Below are positions 1-6,696 of a DNA stretch of 11,232 nucleotides, piece by piece. The translations under genes were made by a program, and so were the position numbers. This stretch comes from an uncultured Ruminococcus sp. Its GTDB lineage: Bacteria > Bacillota > Clostridia > Oscillospirales > Acutalibacteraceae. The stretch covers positions 1-11,232 of the forward strand of contig CACXHC010000035.1 in the NCBI GenBank assembly GCA_902767285.1. Direction: 5' to 3'. Every line of letters starts with the position of its first letter. Position 1 is the stretch's first letter. The notes under the pieces are model-generated. The model saw only the letters and a list, made by a program, of their open reading frames with translations. It made no database searches and was not told the DNA's origin.

Positions 1-15
1 AGTTTTTATTTTTCT

Positions 16-41
16 CTTCTTTTTTTTGAAAAAAAAAGAAG
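16..41. repeat. A/T-rich inverted repeat at the left edge
   Basis: CTTC plus eight T (16-27) pairs with eight A plus GAAG (30-41), leaving a two-base loop. AGTTTTT at 1-7 can also pair with AAAAACT at 46-52, so the whole 1-52 stretch could fold into one long imperfect hairpin. It may be the end of a terminator belonging to a gene left of the window. No coding sequence is visible in 1-278. Confidence 0.45.
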
Positions 42-141
42 CAAAAAAAACTTTTACTATATAAATTTTATATGTTTCAATGAACATTCTATAATTAGCA
101 AATAAACATTTTTTACACAATTAAAGTTTTTTGGAAAGGGT

Positions 142-177
142 TTGGGAAAACCTTTTTTTCAAAAAAGGTTTTCCCAA
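142..177. repeat. Perfect 17-bp inverted repeat (hairpin)
   Basis: TTGGGAAAACC plus six T (142-158) is exactly complementary to six A plus GGTTTTCCCAA (161-177), with a two-base loop. TTTGG near 129-133 and CCAAA at 183-187 could extend it past an internal loop. There is no T-run after the stem on either strand, so it is not a textbook rho-independent terminator. It could still end an upstream transcript or be an interspersed palindromic element. It lies about 50 bp upstream of the degV promoter. Confidence 0.55.
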
Positions 178-225
178 GAAAGCCAAATTTCACAGCACCC
201 AAAAACGCTTCCGAAAAAAAGGTGG

Positions 226-254
226 TTGACTAAAAATACAGTTTGTAATATACT
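226..254 (+). promoter_or_regulatory. Sigma-A-type promoter of the degV operon
   Basis: A -35 box TTGACT (226-231) and a -10 box TATACT (249-254) are separated by 17 bp. The expected start site near 261 would leave a leader of under 20 nt before the degV ATG, with the ribosome site AAAGGTG at 264-270. No operator is obvious. Confidence 0.7.
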
Positions 255-278
255 TAAAATAAAAAAGGTGTGTGACTC

Positions 279-1151
279 ATGAGTACATTTTCAATATTAA
301 CCGACACGGCGTGCGATATGCCTTATGCTACTGCAAAAGAACTCGGCATAACGGCTGTTCCGCTAAAAGTGACCCTTGCCGAAAAAAATTTCAGTTGCAA
401 GCTGTCAACTCTCGACATAGGAAATGCGAGCTTTTACGATACTTTGCGACATGGTGTTCCTGTAAAAACTGCCTCCCCGTCCATTGATGATTATATTAGA
501 TATTTCAGACGAATACTTGATTCCGGTAAAGATGTTCTCTACATAGGATTTTCAACAGCTTTGAGCGGTTCTTTCAATGTTGCGACAATCGCCGCCGAGG
601 AAATGGAGGAGCAATACCCAAATCGCAAGATTATTTGTGTGGACAGCTTGTGTGGCTGTATGGGACAATCACTCCTCATATATCGCTGTGTGGAAAAAAT
701 GAACGAGGGATTCTCAATTGAAGAAGTTCGAGATTACGCCGAAAGTATAAAAAGAAAAATTTATCACTGGTTTACTCCCGATGACCTGAATTTTCTCAAG
801 CGTGGCGGAAGAATTTCCGCTACCGCTGCCGCTGTCGGCTCGGTAATGAACATAAAACCTGTTATAAGAACTTCTCCCGAAACAGACGGCAAACTAAAAG
901 TTACTTATAAGGCTCGTGGCAGAAAACTCGCTATCGCAAAAATTGTTGAACAAATGAGTCAGACTTACGATAGAGAAAACGGTGGCACCGTGTTTGTTAC
1001 TCATGCCGATTGTGCCGAAGATGCCGACCTTCTCGCCCGCTCTATAATCAAAAATGTTGGTAATGTCGATGTTAAAATATCCGAAATAGGTATGGCTTTA
1101 GGAGCCCACTGCGGCCCCGGAACTATTGCTCTTTTCTATATAGGTAAATAG
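279..1151 (+). CDS. DegV family fatty-acid-binding protein
   Basis: DegV proteins are cytosolic two-domain proteins that hold a fatty acid. The FakB members present it to the kinase FakA so that host or medium fatty acids can be phosphorylated for phospholipid synthesis. At 290 residues the length is normal. Family landmarks are present in order: TDTACDMP (8-15), TASPS (64-68, the ligand-carboxylate Thr/Ser-Pro-Ser motif), GFSTALSGS (90-98), a DS-x4-MGQ motif, LKRGGRIS (173-180) and a C-terminal AHCGPG turn. In the middle motif the usual Ser before MG is Cys and a usual Gly after GQ is Ser, a mild departure. The ATG at 279 follows AAAGGTG by 8 nt. It is the first gene of the run, and the Nudix gene begins 13 nt after its stop. 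No fakA is visible here, so lipid specificity and a true FakB role are inference. Confidence 0.93.
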   Translation: MSTFSILTDTACDMPYATAKELGITAVPLKVTLAEKNFSCKLSTLDIGNASFYDTLRHGVPVKTASPSIDDYIRYFRRILDSGKDVLYIGFSTALSGSFNVATIAAEEMEEQYPNRKIICVDSLCGCMGQSLLIYRCVEKMNEGFSIEEVRDYAESIKRKIYHWFTPDDLNFLKRGGRISATAAAVGSVMNIKPVIRTSPETDGKLKVTYKARGRKLAIAKIVEQMSQTYDRENGGTVFVTHADCAEDADLLARSIIKNVGNVDVKISEIGMALGAHCGPGTIALFYIGK

Positions 1152-1164
1152 GAGGATATTCGTT

Positions 1165-1707
1165 ATGAATTTAGAAGAAAAAACATTGTCGTCAAAAGTT
1201 TTGTATGACGGCAAAATAATTAAACTTGAACTCGATGAAGTCGAACTTCCTAACGGAACAAAAGCAAAAAGAGAAGTAGCACGTCATCCCGCAGGAGTGT
1301 GCGTTGCCGCTGTTACCAAAGATAACGAGATTCTTTTCGTTAATCAATACAGATACCCGTATCATGAAGTAGTTTTGGAACTCCCCGCCGGAAAAGTTGA
1401 CGACCCAAAAACAACTCCTCTCGAAAATGCAAAAAGAGAACTTCTGGAAGAAACAGGTGCTGTCGGTTATAATTATGTTTCGCTTGGTGCAGAGTACGTT
1501 TCACCCGGCTTTACAGACGAAACACTCTATATGTATATGTGTCGTGTGGATCATTTCGAAAATCAACAGCTCGATGAGGACGAGTTTTTGAATGTTGAAA
1601 AAATTCCGCTCGATAAAGCTGTCGAAATGGTTATGAATAATCGCATTATCGATGGCAAAACTCAAACGGCAATCTTGAAAACGGCTTTTTTGCTTAAAAA
1701 TTCGTAA
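1165..1707 (+). CDS. Nudix hydrolase, ADP-ribose pyrophosphatase type (NudF-like)
   Basis: Likely hydrolyses ADP-ribose to AMP and ribose 5-phosphate in the cytosol, removing a reactive sugar nucleotide. The protein has 180 residues, typical for NudF-like enzymes. The Nudix box starts at Gly76 and ends in RELLEETG (91-98), which keeps the metal-binding glutamates. A proline (Pro114, in SPGFTDE) lies 16 residues beyond the box, the spacing used as the ADP-ribose signature of this subfamily. Compared with the strict GX5EX7REUXEEXGU pattern, the first half carries one extra residue and Thr in place of the early Glu. That Glu is not one of the core metal ligands, so activity is still expected. 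GGAGG lies 8 nt before the ATG, and the gene is 13 nt downstream of degV, so the two are probably co-transcribed. Confidence 0.92.
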   Translation: MNLEEKTLSSKVLYDGKIIKLELDEVELPNGTKAKREVARHPAGVCVAAVTKDNEILFVNQYRYPYHEVVLELPAGKVDDPKTTPLENAKRELLEETGAVGYNYVSLGAEYVSPGFTDETLYMYMCRVDHFENQQLDEDEFLNVEKIPLDKAVEMVMNNRIIDGKTQTAILKTAFLLKNS

Positions 1708-1714
1708 GAGAATA

Positions 1715-1753
1715 AAACACCTCGGAGAAGCAAATAATATTTCCGAGGTGTTT
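1715..1753 (+). promoter_or_regulatory. 12-bp hairpin holding the ribosome site of the next gene
   Basis: AAACACCTCGGA (1715-1726) pairs perfectly with TCCGAGGTGTTT (1742-1753), with a 15-nt loop. It starts only 7 nt after the Nudix stop. It could act as a weak rho-independent terminator, but only TTTAT follows the arm. The GAGGTG Shine-Dalgarno of the membrane-protein gene (1745-1750, 8 nt before its ATG) lies wholly inside the right arm, and CACCTC in the left arm covers it. Folding would therefore hide the ribosome site. Attenuation and translational control are both possible. Confidence 0.7.
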
Positions 1754-1758
1754 ATACT

Positions 1759-2133
1759 ATGAAAACAAATTCAAGTAAAATTTCGGCATTGTGGAAAGAT
1801 GACTCCGAAATATGTATAAAAAAAAGACTGTTCCTGCTCTTTATGTTTAATTTTTCGGACTGGGTATGCACTCTTTCTCTATTGCGTACAGGATTTTTTA
1901 AAGAAGCTAATCCGCTCATGCGTGACGTTATATCAAGCGTATATCTCGGACTTTTGGTAAAAGCAGTTATACCGCTTATTCTCATTTTGTTTGCGGTATC
2001 AAAAATAAAAGATGCCGATAAACGTCAACTTCTCATATCAAATAATATTGCACTGTTCGGCGTTTCGGTTTATTTTTTGCTGAATGTTTATCATATAGCG
2101 TGTTTTGTGGCAGTGCATACGATAATAAAATAA
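1759..2133 (+). CDS. Small DUF5658-like membrane protein
   Basis: A 124-residue integral membrane protein of unknown function. After a charged N-terminal stretch with KKR there are about three hydrophobic segments, at roughly residues 24-43, 60-80 and 92-122. The first contains a polar pattern with Asp in FNFSDW, then Thr, then Gly and EANPLM. This Asp-Thr-Gly-Glu-x-Asn-Pro arrangement is typical of the DUF5658 family as I know it. There is no cleavable signal peptide. The ATG at 1759 is chosen because GAGGTG lies 8 nt upstream, although that site is inside a hairpin. The stop is 14 nt before the ABC-F start, so the two genes probably share a transcript. Family assignment is moderately sure; the function is not known. 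Confidence 0.8.
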   Translation: MKTNSSKISALWKDDSEICIKKRLFLLFMFNFSDWVCTLSLLRTGFFKEANPLMRDVISSVYLGLLVKAVIPLILILFAVSKIKDADKRQLLISNNIALFGVSVYFLLNVYHIACFVAVHTIIK

Positions 2134-2147
2134 AAAGGAAAATAACA

Positions 2148-4040
2148 ATGTCAATTCTCTCTGTCAGTGGACTTTCAATGGATTTTGCCGAAAAGTCGCT
2201 GTTTAAAAATATATCATTCTTTGTAGAAAAAGGGGATAAAGTCGGTTTGATAGGTGCAAACGGCACCGGTAAAACTACTCTTTTTAAAATTCTCACGGGT
2301 CAGCTCGAACAAACAGGAGGTTCGATTTCCCGTGAAAAAGGATTAAAAATCGGCTATATGGAGCAATTTTCGTGCAGTCATCTCGATAGAACCGTCTATA
2401 CCGAACTCTTAAGCATCTTTCAGCCTCTTATCTCTATGGAAGAACGGCTCAACAGCATTGTGGAAGAAATAGAAAACGGCAATCATTCCGAAAAATTACT
2501 CGAAGAACAAATGATTCTGCGTGAAAAATTCGAGAATAACGGCGGTCTTACCTACGTCAGCCGAACAAATGCGACTCTTGTTGGATTGGGATTCGGTGAG
2601 GACAGCCGAAATATGTCGGTCGAAAAACTCAGCGGAGGTCAGCGATCCAAAATCGCACTCGCAAAACTTCTGCTCAGTAATCCGGATATTCTTCTGCTTG
2701 ACGAGCCTACAAATCATCTCGATATATCAGCTGTAAGCTGGCTCGAAAATTTTGTGAAAGAATACAAAGGATCCGCGATTATTATTTCTCATGACAGATA
2801 TTTTCTTGATAAAGTGACAAATAAAACTATCGAGATAGAACACGGAAAATCAAGAATGTATGTCGGCTCGTACTCCGAATTTATAGAAAAAAAGCAGAAA
2901 ATTTTGGAAGAACAAAAAGCTCATTACGAACAGCAAATGAAAGAAATTCACCGCATAGAAGGAATTGTGGAACAACAACGCCGTTGGGGTGTCGCCCATA
3001 ATTTCATAACCGCTGCGAGTAAGCAAAAACAAGCCGACAGAATAAAAGCCGAACTCGAAATCCCTGAATCCGAAATCGAAACTGTTAATTTTACATTCTC
3101 TCCCAAATGCGAAACCGGTGACGATGTTCTTATATGCGAAAATCTTGAAAAATATTTCGGCGATAAAAAAATTTTTTCGGACGTAAATATTCATATCCGC
3201 AAGGGTGAACGAGTTTTCATTTTGGGCGAAAACGGCTGCGGAAAAACAACTCTCCTCAAAATAATAAACAATATTTATACTGCAAATGCCGGGAGCGTGT
3301 ATCTCGGTGCAAACGTTGAAATGGGATATTTCGACCAAGTCCAAAGCGGTCTTGATTTAAAAAAGACCGCTCTTGAACAGATTTGGGATAGATTTCCGTA
3401 TCTTACCGAAACGCAAGTCAGAACTTCTCTCGGAAGATTTCTTTTTAAAGGCGATGAGGTTTTTCGTTCAATATCCGAAATGAGCGGAGGCGAAAGAGCC
3501 AGAATCGCTTTGCTCGAACTTATGCTAAAAGGTGCAAATTTTCTTCTCTTGGACGAGCCGACAAACCATCTCGATACTTCTTTCAGAGAAAATCAAGAAA
3601 AAACTTTGCTTGAATATTCCGGTACTATGCTCATTGTTTCGCACGACCGCTATTTTATAAACAAACTCGCTCACAGAGTTCTTGTTCTTGACCAAAACGG
3701 TGTTAAAGAATATCTGGGAAATTACGATTACTACATAGAAAAAACTTCTCCCGAAGTTAACAAGGATATTTTTCAACAGCCTAAAAAAGATAAAGAGAAA
3801 AAAACTCAGAATGAGTATTTTAAGCGAAAAGAAGAACGCTCTCAACTTGCAAGAGCAAAAGCCAATCTCAAAAAGTGCGAGGAAGCTATCGAAAATACCG
3901 AAGCCGAAATAGCTAAAATTCAAGAGGAGATTTCACTTATACAATCGGATTACGAAAAATTAGTTGAATTAACCCAAAAGCTCGGCGAACTAAACGAACA
4001 TCTTGATCAACTCTATGAACAATGGGCAGAGCTTAATTAA
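2148..4040 (+). CDS. ABC-F family ATP-binding protein
   Basis: A soluble ABC-F protein of 630 residues with two nucleotide-binding domains and no membrane part. The family binds the ribosomal E site to relieve stalling or, in some members, protect against antibiotics. Domain 1 has Walker A GANGTGKT (36-43), signature LSGGQ (161-165) and Walker B with LDEPTNHLD (Asp185, Glu186). The linker is charged and helical (about 240-310). Domain 2 has Walker A GENGCGKT (360-367), signature SGGER (446-450) and LDEPTNHLD (Asp469). The C-terminal 85 residues are a Lys/Glu-rich coiled coil like that of Uup/YdiF-type members. Both catalytic glutamates are intact. The ATG at 2148 is preferred over one at 2100 because AAGGAA lies 7 nt before it, the earlier start would overlap the preceding gene, and family homology begins here. 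Which subfamily it belongs to, and whether it gives resistance, cannot be told from sequence alone. Confidence 0.95.
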   Translation: MSILSVSGLSMDFAEKSLFKNISFFVEKGDKVGLIGANGTGKTTLFKILTGQLEQTGGSISREKGLKIGYMEQFSCSHLDRTVYTELLSIFQPLISMEERLNSIVEEIENGNHSEKLLEEQMILREKFENNGGLTYVSRTNATLVGLGFGEDSRNMSVEKLSGGQRSKIALAKLLLSNPDILLLDEPTNHLDISAVSWLENFVKEYKGSAIIISHDRYFLDKVTNKTIEIEHGKSRMYVGSYSEFIEKKQKILEEQKAHYEQQMKEIHRIEGIVEQQRRWGVAHNFITAASKQKQADRIKAELEIPESEIETVNFTFSPKCETGDDVLICENLEKYFGDKKIFSDVNIHIRKGERVFILGENGCGKTTLLKIINNIYTANAGSVYLGANVEMGYFDQVQSGLDLKKTALEQIWDRFPYLTETQVRTSLGRFLFKGDEVFRSISEMSGGERARIALLELMLKGANFLLLDEPTNHLDTSFRENQEKTLLEYSGTMLIVSHDRYFINKLAHRVLVLDQNGVKEYLGNYDYYIEKTSPEVNKDIFQQPKKDKEKKTQNEYFKRKEERSQLARAKANLKKCEEAIENTEAEIAKIQEEISLIQSDYEKLVELTQKLGELNEHLDQLYEQWAELN

Positions 4041-4044
4041 ACAT

Positions 4045-4066
4045 ATAACGAAAGGGCGATCGTTAT
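4045..4066 (+). promoter_or_regulatory. Hairpin spanning the ribosome site and start codon of the decarboxylase gene
   Basis: ATAACGA (4045-4051) is complementary to TCGTTAT (4060-4066). The Shine-Dalgarno AAGGG sits in the 8-nt loop, and the first two bases of the ATG are in the right arm. The stem is short and AT-rich, so it would be marginally stable. It may affect initiation or may be chance. Confidence 0.35.
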
Positions 4067-5429
4067 GAAAAACTCTCTTTATTCGGCACTGAAAAAACAC
4101 TCTCAGACGGGAACATACCCTCTTCATATGCCCGGACACAAACGTAATTTCGGTTCGGCTTTACCATACGATATAGATATTACCGAAATTTACGGATTTG
4201 ATGACCTCCATTCTGCCGATGGTATCATTAAAGAATGCTGTTTGAAAGCTGCCGAAATATACAAAAGTGACTCCGCATATATGCTCGTAAACGGCAGTAC
4301 CTGCGGGATTCTGGCGGCTGTATCTTCTGTGGCTCACCGTGGCGACAAAATAATAATTGCCCGAAATTGTCACAAATCCGTTTATAATGCCTGTATGCTC
4401 TCGGAACTTGATGCACGGTATATATATCCTCCAATGAGCAAATCGGGCATTTGCGGAAGCATATCGCCCGAAACCGTTCGTGCTGCTTTAACGGAATGTC
4501 CGACTGCAAAAGCCGTTGTCATAACTTCTCCTACATACGAAGGCGTTGTCAGCGATATTTCATCTATTGCCCGTGAGTGTCACTCACGCAAAATTCCGCT
4601 TATTGTCGATTCCGCACACGGCTCGCATATGCGTTTCTGTTCTTTCGGAAAATCCGGCGAGCCGATTTCTTCGGGTGCGGATATTGTCATAACAAGTCTA
4701 CATAAAACGCTTCCTTCGCTTACTCAAACCGCTTTGGCTTTCGTTAACGGCGAACTCGTAAACCGCAAACAATTCGAAAAATTTCTCTCTGTGTTTGAAA
4801 CCAGCAGTCCTTCTTACGTTCTCATGTCATCCATAGACAGATGCCTCGACTTTTTGAAAGTGAGCGAGAAATCCTTTGCCAATCTCGAAAAAAATCTTTC
4901 GGCATTTTATAAAAGAGCCGATAAACTAAATAATCTTAAAATAGTATGTTCGGATCCGACGTTTTTTTCGTTCGATAAAAGCAAAATAGCAATATCAACG
5001 GCAAATACGAATATTTCGGGCGTGGAGCTGATGAAAAAACTGCGTGAGGATTTTCGGCTTGAATTGGAAATGGCATATCCGACATACGCTTTGGCAATGA
5101 CAACTATATGCGATGAACCCGCTGTATTCAAACAATTATACTCGGCATTGGAACAAATCGACAAATCGTTAAAATCAAAAACCTGTACGGCTTTTCCGTC
5201 TTTGCCAAAACCGATGAAAATTCGCATGACAAACGCCGAAATAGATTCTTTGCCAATCATAGACCTCACTAAAGAACAAGCCGCAAGCGGAAAATATATA
5301 AGCAAGCATTTTGTTTATGCCTATCCCCCGGGAATACCCATAGTAACTCCCGGAGAAATTATAGGCTTGTTTGAGTATGATTATATGGAAATGCTGAAAA
5401 AATCCGGAGTTTCTTTTCGTTCGGTATAA
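4065..5429 (+). CDS. PLP-dependent Orn/Lys/Arg decarboxylase family protein
   Basis: A cytosolic fold-type I PLP enzyme of the bacterial ornithine/lysine/arginine decarboxylase family, whose products feed polyamine synthesis. At 454 residues it matches the compact Gram-positive members (B. subtilis SpeA and YaaO class) and lacks the N-terminal wing domain of the larger E. coli enzymes. Landmarks are PLHMPGHKR near the N terminus, NGSTCG (phosphate-binding loop), NCHKS (His that stacks on PLP), SPTYEG, VDSAHGSHM (181-189; Asp182 binds the pyridine nitrogen) and SLHKTL with Lys214 as the Schiff-base lysine. The C-terminal part ends in YPPGIPIVTPGE, also conserved. All catalytic residues are present. 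Substrate choice cannot be read from the sequence. It starts 24 nt after the ABC-F gene with a GAAAGGG ribosome site and is the last gene of the run. Confidence 0.93.
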   Translation: MKNSLYSALKKHSQTGTYPLHMPGHKRNFGSALPYDIDITEIYGFDDLHSADGIIKECCLKAAEIYKSDSAYMLVNGSTCGILAAVSSVAHRGDKIIIARNCHKSVYNACMLSELDARYIYPPMSKSGICGSISPETVRAALTECPTAKAVVITSPTYEGVVSDISSIARECHSRKIPLIVDSAHGSHMRFCSFGKSGEPISSGADIVITSLHKTLPSLTQTALAFVNGELVNRKQFEKFLSVFETSSPSYVLMSSIDRCLDFLKVSEKSFANLEKNLSAFYKRADKLNNLKIVCSDPTFFSFDKSKIAISTANTNISGVELMKKLREDFRLELEMAYPTYALAMTTICDEPAVFKQLYSALEQIDKSLKSKTCTAFPSLPKPMKIRMTNAEIDSLPIIDLTKEQAASGKYISKHFVYAYPPGIPIVTPGEIIGLFEYDYMEMLKKSGVSFRSV

Positions 5430-5441
5430 AATCAAGAAAAA

Positions 5442-5476
5442 ACAAAAGGGAACCGCACGAAGCGGCCCCCTTTTGT
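5442..5476. terminator. Hairpin terminator between convergent genes
   Basis: ACAAAAGGG (5442-5450) pairs with CCCTTTTGT (5468-5476), and CCGC (5453-5456) with GCGG (5462-5465). A 2x2 internal loop separates the two stems and the apical loop is five bases. On the minus strand a run of six T follows directly (5436-5441 read in reverse), so it is a strong terminator for the 89-residue gene. On the plus strand the T-run lies inside the stem, so it may also stop the decarboxylase transcript. Confidence 0.8.
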
Positions 5477-5521
5477 GGTCTAACATCTAACATCAAAATT
5501 ACAAGGAATCAGCTAAATTAA

Positions 5522-5791
5522 TTATTCTTCAACTTTTGCTTCACCGGTATCGCCGAGCAAGTTGAATCTAAAGAGCTTTCTCTCATCGTTAGGATTTTCA
5601 GCGATGATATAAGCCTCAGCGATCTTTCCACCCTCTATAAGCTGAGTCAAGCCAACGAGCTGGCAGAGCTTACTTCTAAGGTTAAGGTGGTCGCCCTCTT
5701 TTGTTACTAAAAATACGTTTCCTTCGCAAGTGTCAAGCACGGCAAGGAACTTAGTAACATCAATGTCATGTAATTCAAGAATCGGTGTCAT
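5522..5791 (-). CDS. Small conserved-looking hypothetical protein (89 aa)
   Basis: I do not recognise a function. The protein is soluble, 89 residues and acidic at the C terminus (ending AKVEE), with no signal or membrane segment. The alternating pattern around residues 12-45 (a helix, then CEGNVFLVTKEGDHLNL, then an amphipathic stretch with two Cys) suggests a small alpha/beta fold. The overall look matches short, one-domain clostridial proteins usually left as hypothetical; this is recognition by eye only. The start is secure: AGGAGG (5805-5800) sits 8 nt before the ATG. It is transcribed alone, with its own strong promoter (5891-5918) and the hairpin terminator at 5442-5476. The strong promoter and ribosome site suggest good expression. 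Confidence 0.75.
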   Translation of the reverse strand: MTPILELHDIDVTKFLAVLDTCEGNVFLVTKEGDHLNLRSKLCQLVGLTQLIEGGKIAEAYIIAENPNDERKLFRFNLLGDTGEAKVEE

Positions 5792-5890
5792 AAATTATTC
5801 CTCCTAAATAATCAACGTGCCTACTTTGATTTTCTTCTCATTTCGGGAAATACTGCAGGTCGTTTTTTGTTTCTCTCAACCTGTGATTTT

Positions 5891-5918
5891 ATTATAACAC
5901 AAAATTTGTAAATGTCAA
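5891..5918 (-). promoter_or_regulatory. Extended -10 sigma-A promoter of the 89-aa gene
   Basis: Read on the minus strand, a perfect TTGACA -35 box (5918-5913) is followed after 16 bp by a perfect TATAAT -10 box (5896-5891), with TGT just before it (extended -10). The start site would be near 5884, giving a leader of about 90 nt. I see no known riboswitch in that leader. The core is identical over 17 nt to the phoH promoter. Confidence 0.8.
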
Positions 5919-6138
5919 CAAAAAAATAACAAATCTTTGTGCAAGTCAAAAAATCGGTTGTTAAAGACCAATAAATATTTGATTGATTTTTTGTGTTGTT
6001 TTCACAACTAAAATTCTTGTAAAGAAAATAAGGTTACAGCGGAGCAATACTTTTTTATGAATAAAATCAAAAACAAAAATCAAACAAAAGATAGATTTGG
6101 TATTTTCGCCGTTTTTGATAAAACCTTAATTTTTCAAA
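5919..6138. other. Gene-free AT-rich spacer
   Basis: Between the 89-aa gene promoter and the ybeY terminator I see no gene, strong hairpin or repeat. A 38-codon frame from the ATG at 6057 runs straight through the ybeY terminator stem and has a poorly spaced ribosome site (GGAG 13 nt or more upstream), so it is not called. Confidence 0.5.
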
Positions 6139-6171
6139 AAAATAAAGCCGCTCTGCATGGGGCGGCTTATT
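6133..6171 (-). terminator. Rho-independent terminator after ybeY
   Basis: On the minus strand AATAAGCCGCCCC pairs with GAGCGGCTTTATT around a short loop (CATGCA), with one bulged base, and a run of seven T follows. It lies 16 nt downstream of the ybeY stop and should end the phoH-ybeY transcript. Confidence 0.85.
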
Positions 6172-6186
6172 AAAATACAACAAAAA

Positions 6187-6690
6187 TCAGTTCTCGTCAA
6201 TAACATAAGATGCCGAAGCAGGCAATCCGAGTTGTTCCATAACGAGTTCTTCCTTTTCACGCATATGAACTTTTTCGAGATTAGTTTCATGATCATAGCC
6301 TAAAAGATGAAGAACCGAATGTGCCGTCAGATACGCAACTTCACGCTGTATTGAGTGTCCGTAAAGTGCCGCCTGATCTTCCGCTTTTTCCATAGATATG
6401 ACCACATCGCCAAGCATTTTCGCACCGGTTTCGGGGTCTGTATCATAATTTCCGTTTTCACCGAGAGGGAAAGAAAGAACATCGGTAACAGAATCTATAT
6501 TTCTGTACTGTTTGTTCAGCTTGTGTATTTCTTCGTTGTCAACAAATGTAACGCTTACTTCGGCTGAGCCTTCGAAATTTTCAAGTTTAAGCACAGCCGT
6601 GCAACAACGGCGTACAAGCATCTTCATACCTGTGGGGAATTTTACTTTTTTCTGCTTGTTGGTAATTACTACCTTGATCTTGTTAGTCAA
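6187..6690 (-). CDS. ybeY: Endoribonuclease YbeY (16S rRNA maturation)
   Basis: YbeY is a zinc-dependent single-strand endoribonuclease needed for 16S rRNA 3'-end processing and ribosome quality control. The protein has 167 residues, normal for the family. The hallmark H-x3-H-x5-H zinc site is seen in HSVLHLLGYDH (His124, His128, His134). Upstream are the conserved LNKQYRNID-TDVLSFPL segment and the GDVVIS motif. The start appears to be TTG at 6690: it gives the full N terminus, AGGAGG lies 9 nt upstream within the last codons of phoH, and no ATG is suitably placed. The phoH stop is only 6 nt before this start, so translational coupling is likely. The phoH-ybeY order is standard in Firmicutes; here the transcript ends after ybeY, so the often-following dgkA/cdd/era genes are not adjacent. 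Confidence 0.95.
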   Translation of the reverse strand: MTNKIKVVITNKQKKVKFPTGMKMLVRRCCTAVLKLENFEGSAEVSVTFVDNEEIHKLNKQYRNIDSVTDVLSFPLGENGNYDTDPETGAKMLGDVVISMEKAEDQAALYGHSIQREVAYLTAHSVLHLLGYDHETNLEKVHMREKEELVMEQLGLPASASYVIDEN

Positions 6691-6696
6691 TTTCCT

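Noticed and set aside
2850..3344. 164-codon open frame on the minus strand inside the ABC-F gene
   Set aside because: The plus strand encodes intact ABC-F motifs across the same interval.
3525..3923. 132-codon Phe-rich open frame on the minus strand
   Set aside because: It is antisense to the second Walker B and coiled coil of the ABC-F protein.
6057..6173. 38-codon plus-strand frame from the ATG at 6057
   Set aside because: Its 3' part is the ybeY terminator stem and its ribosome site is badly spaced.
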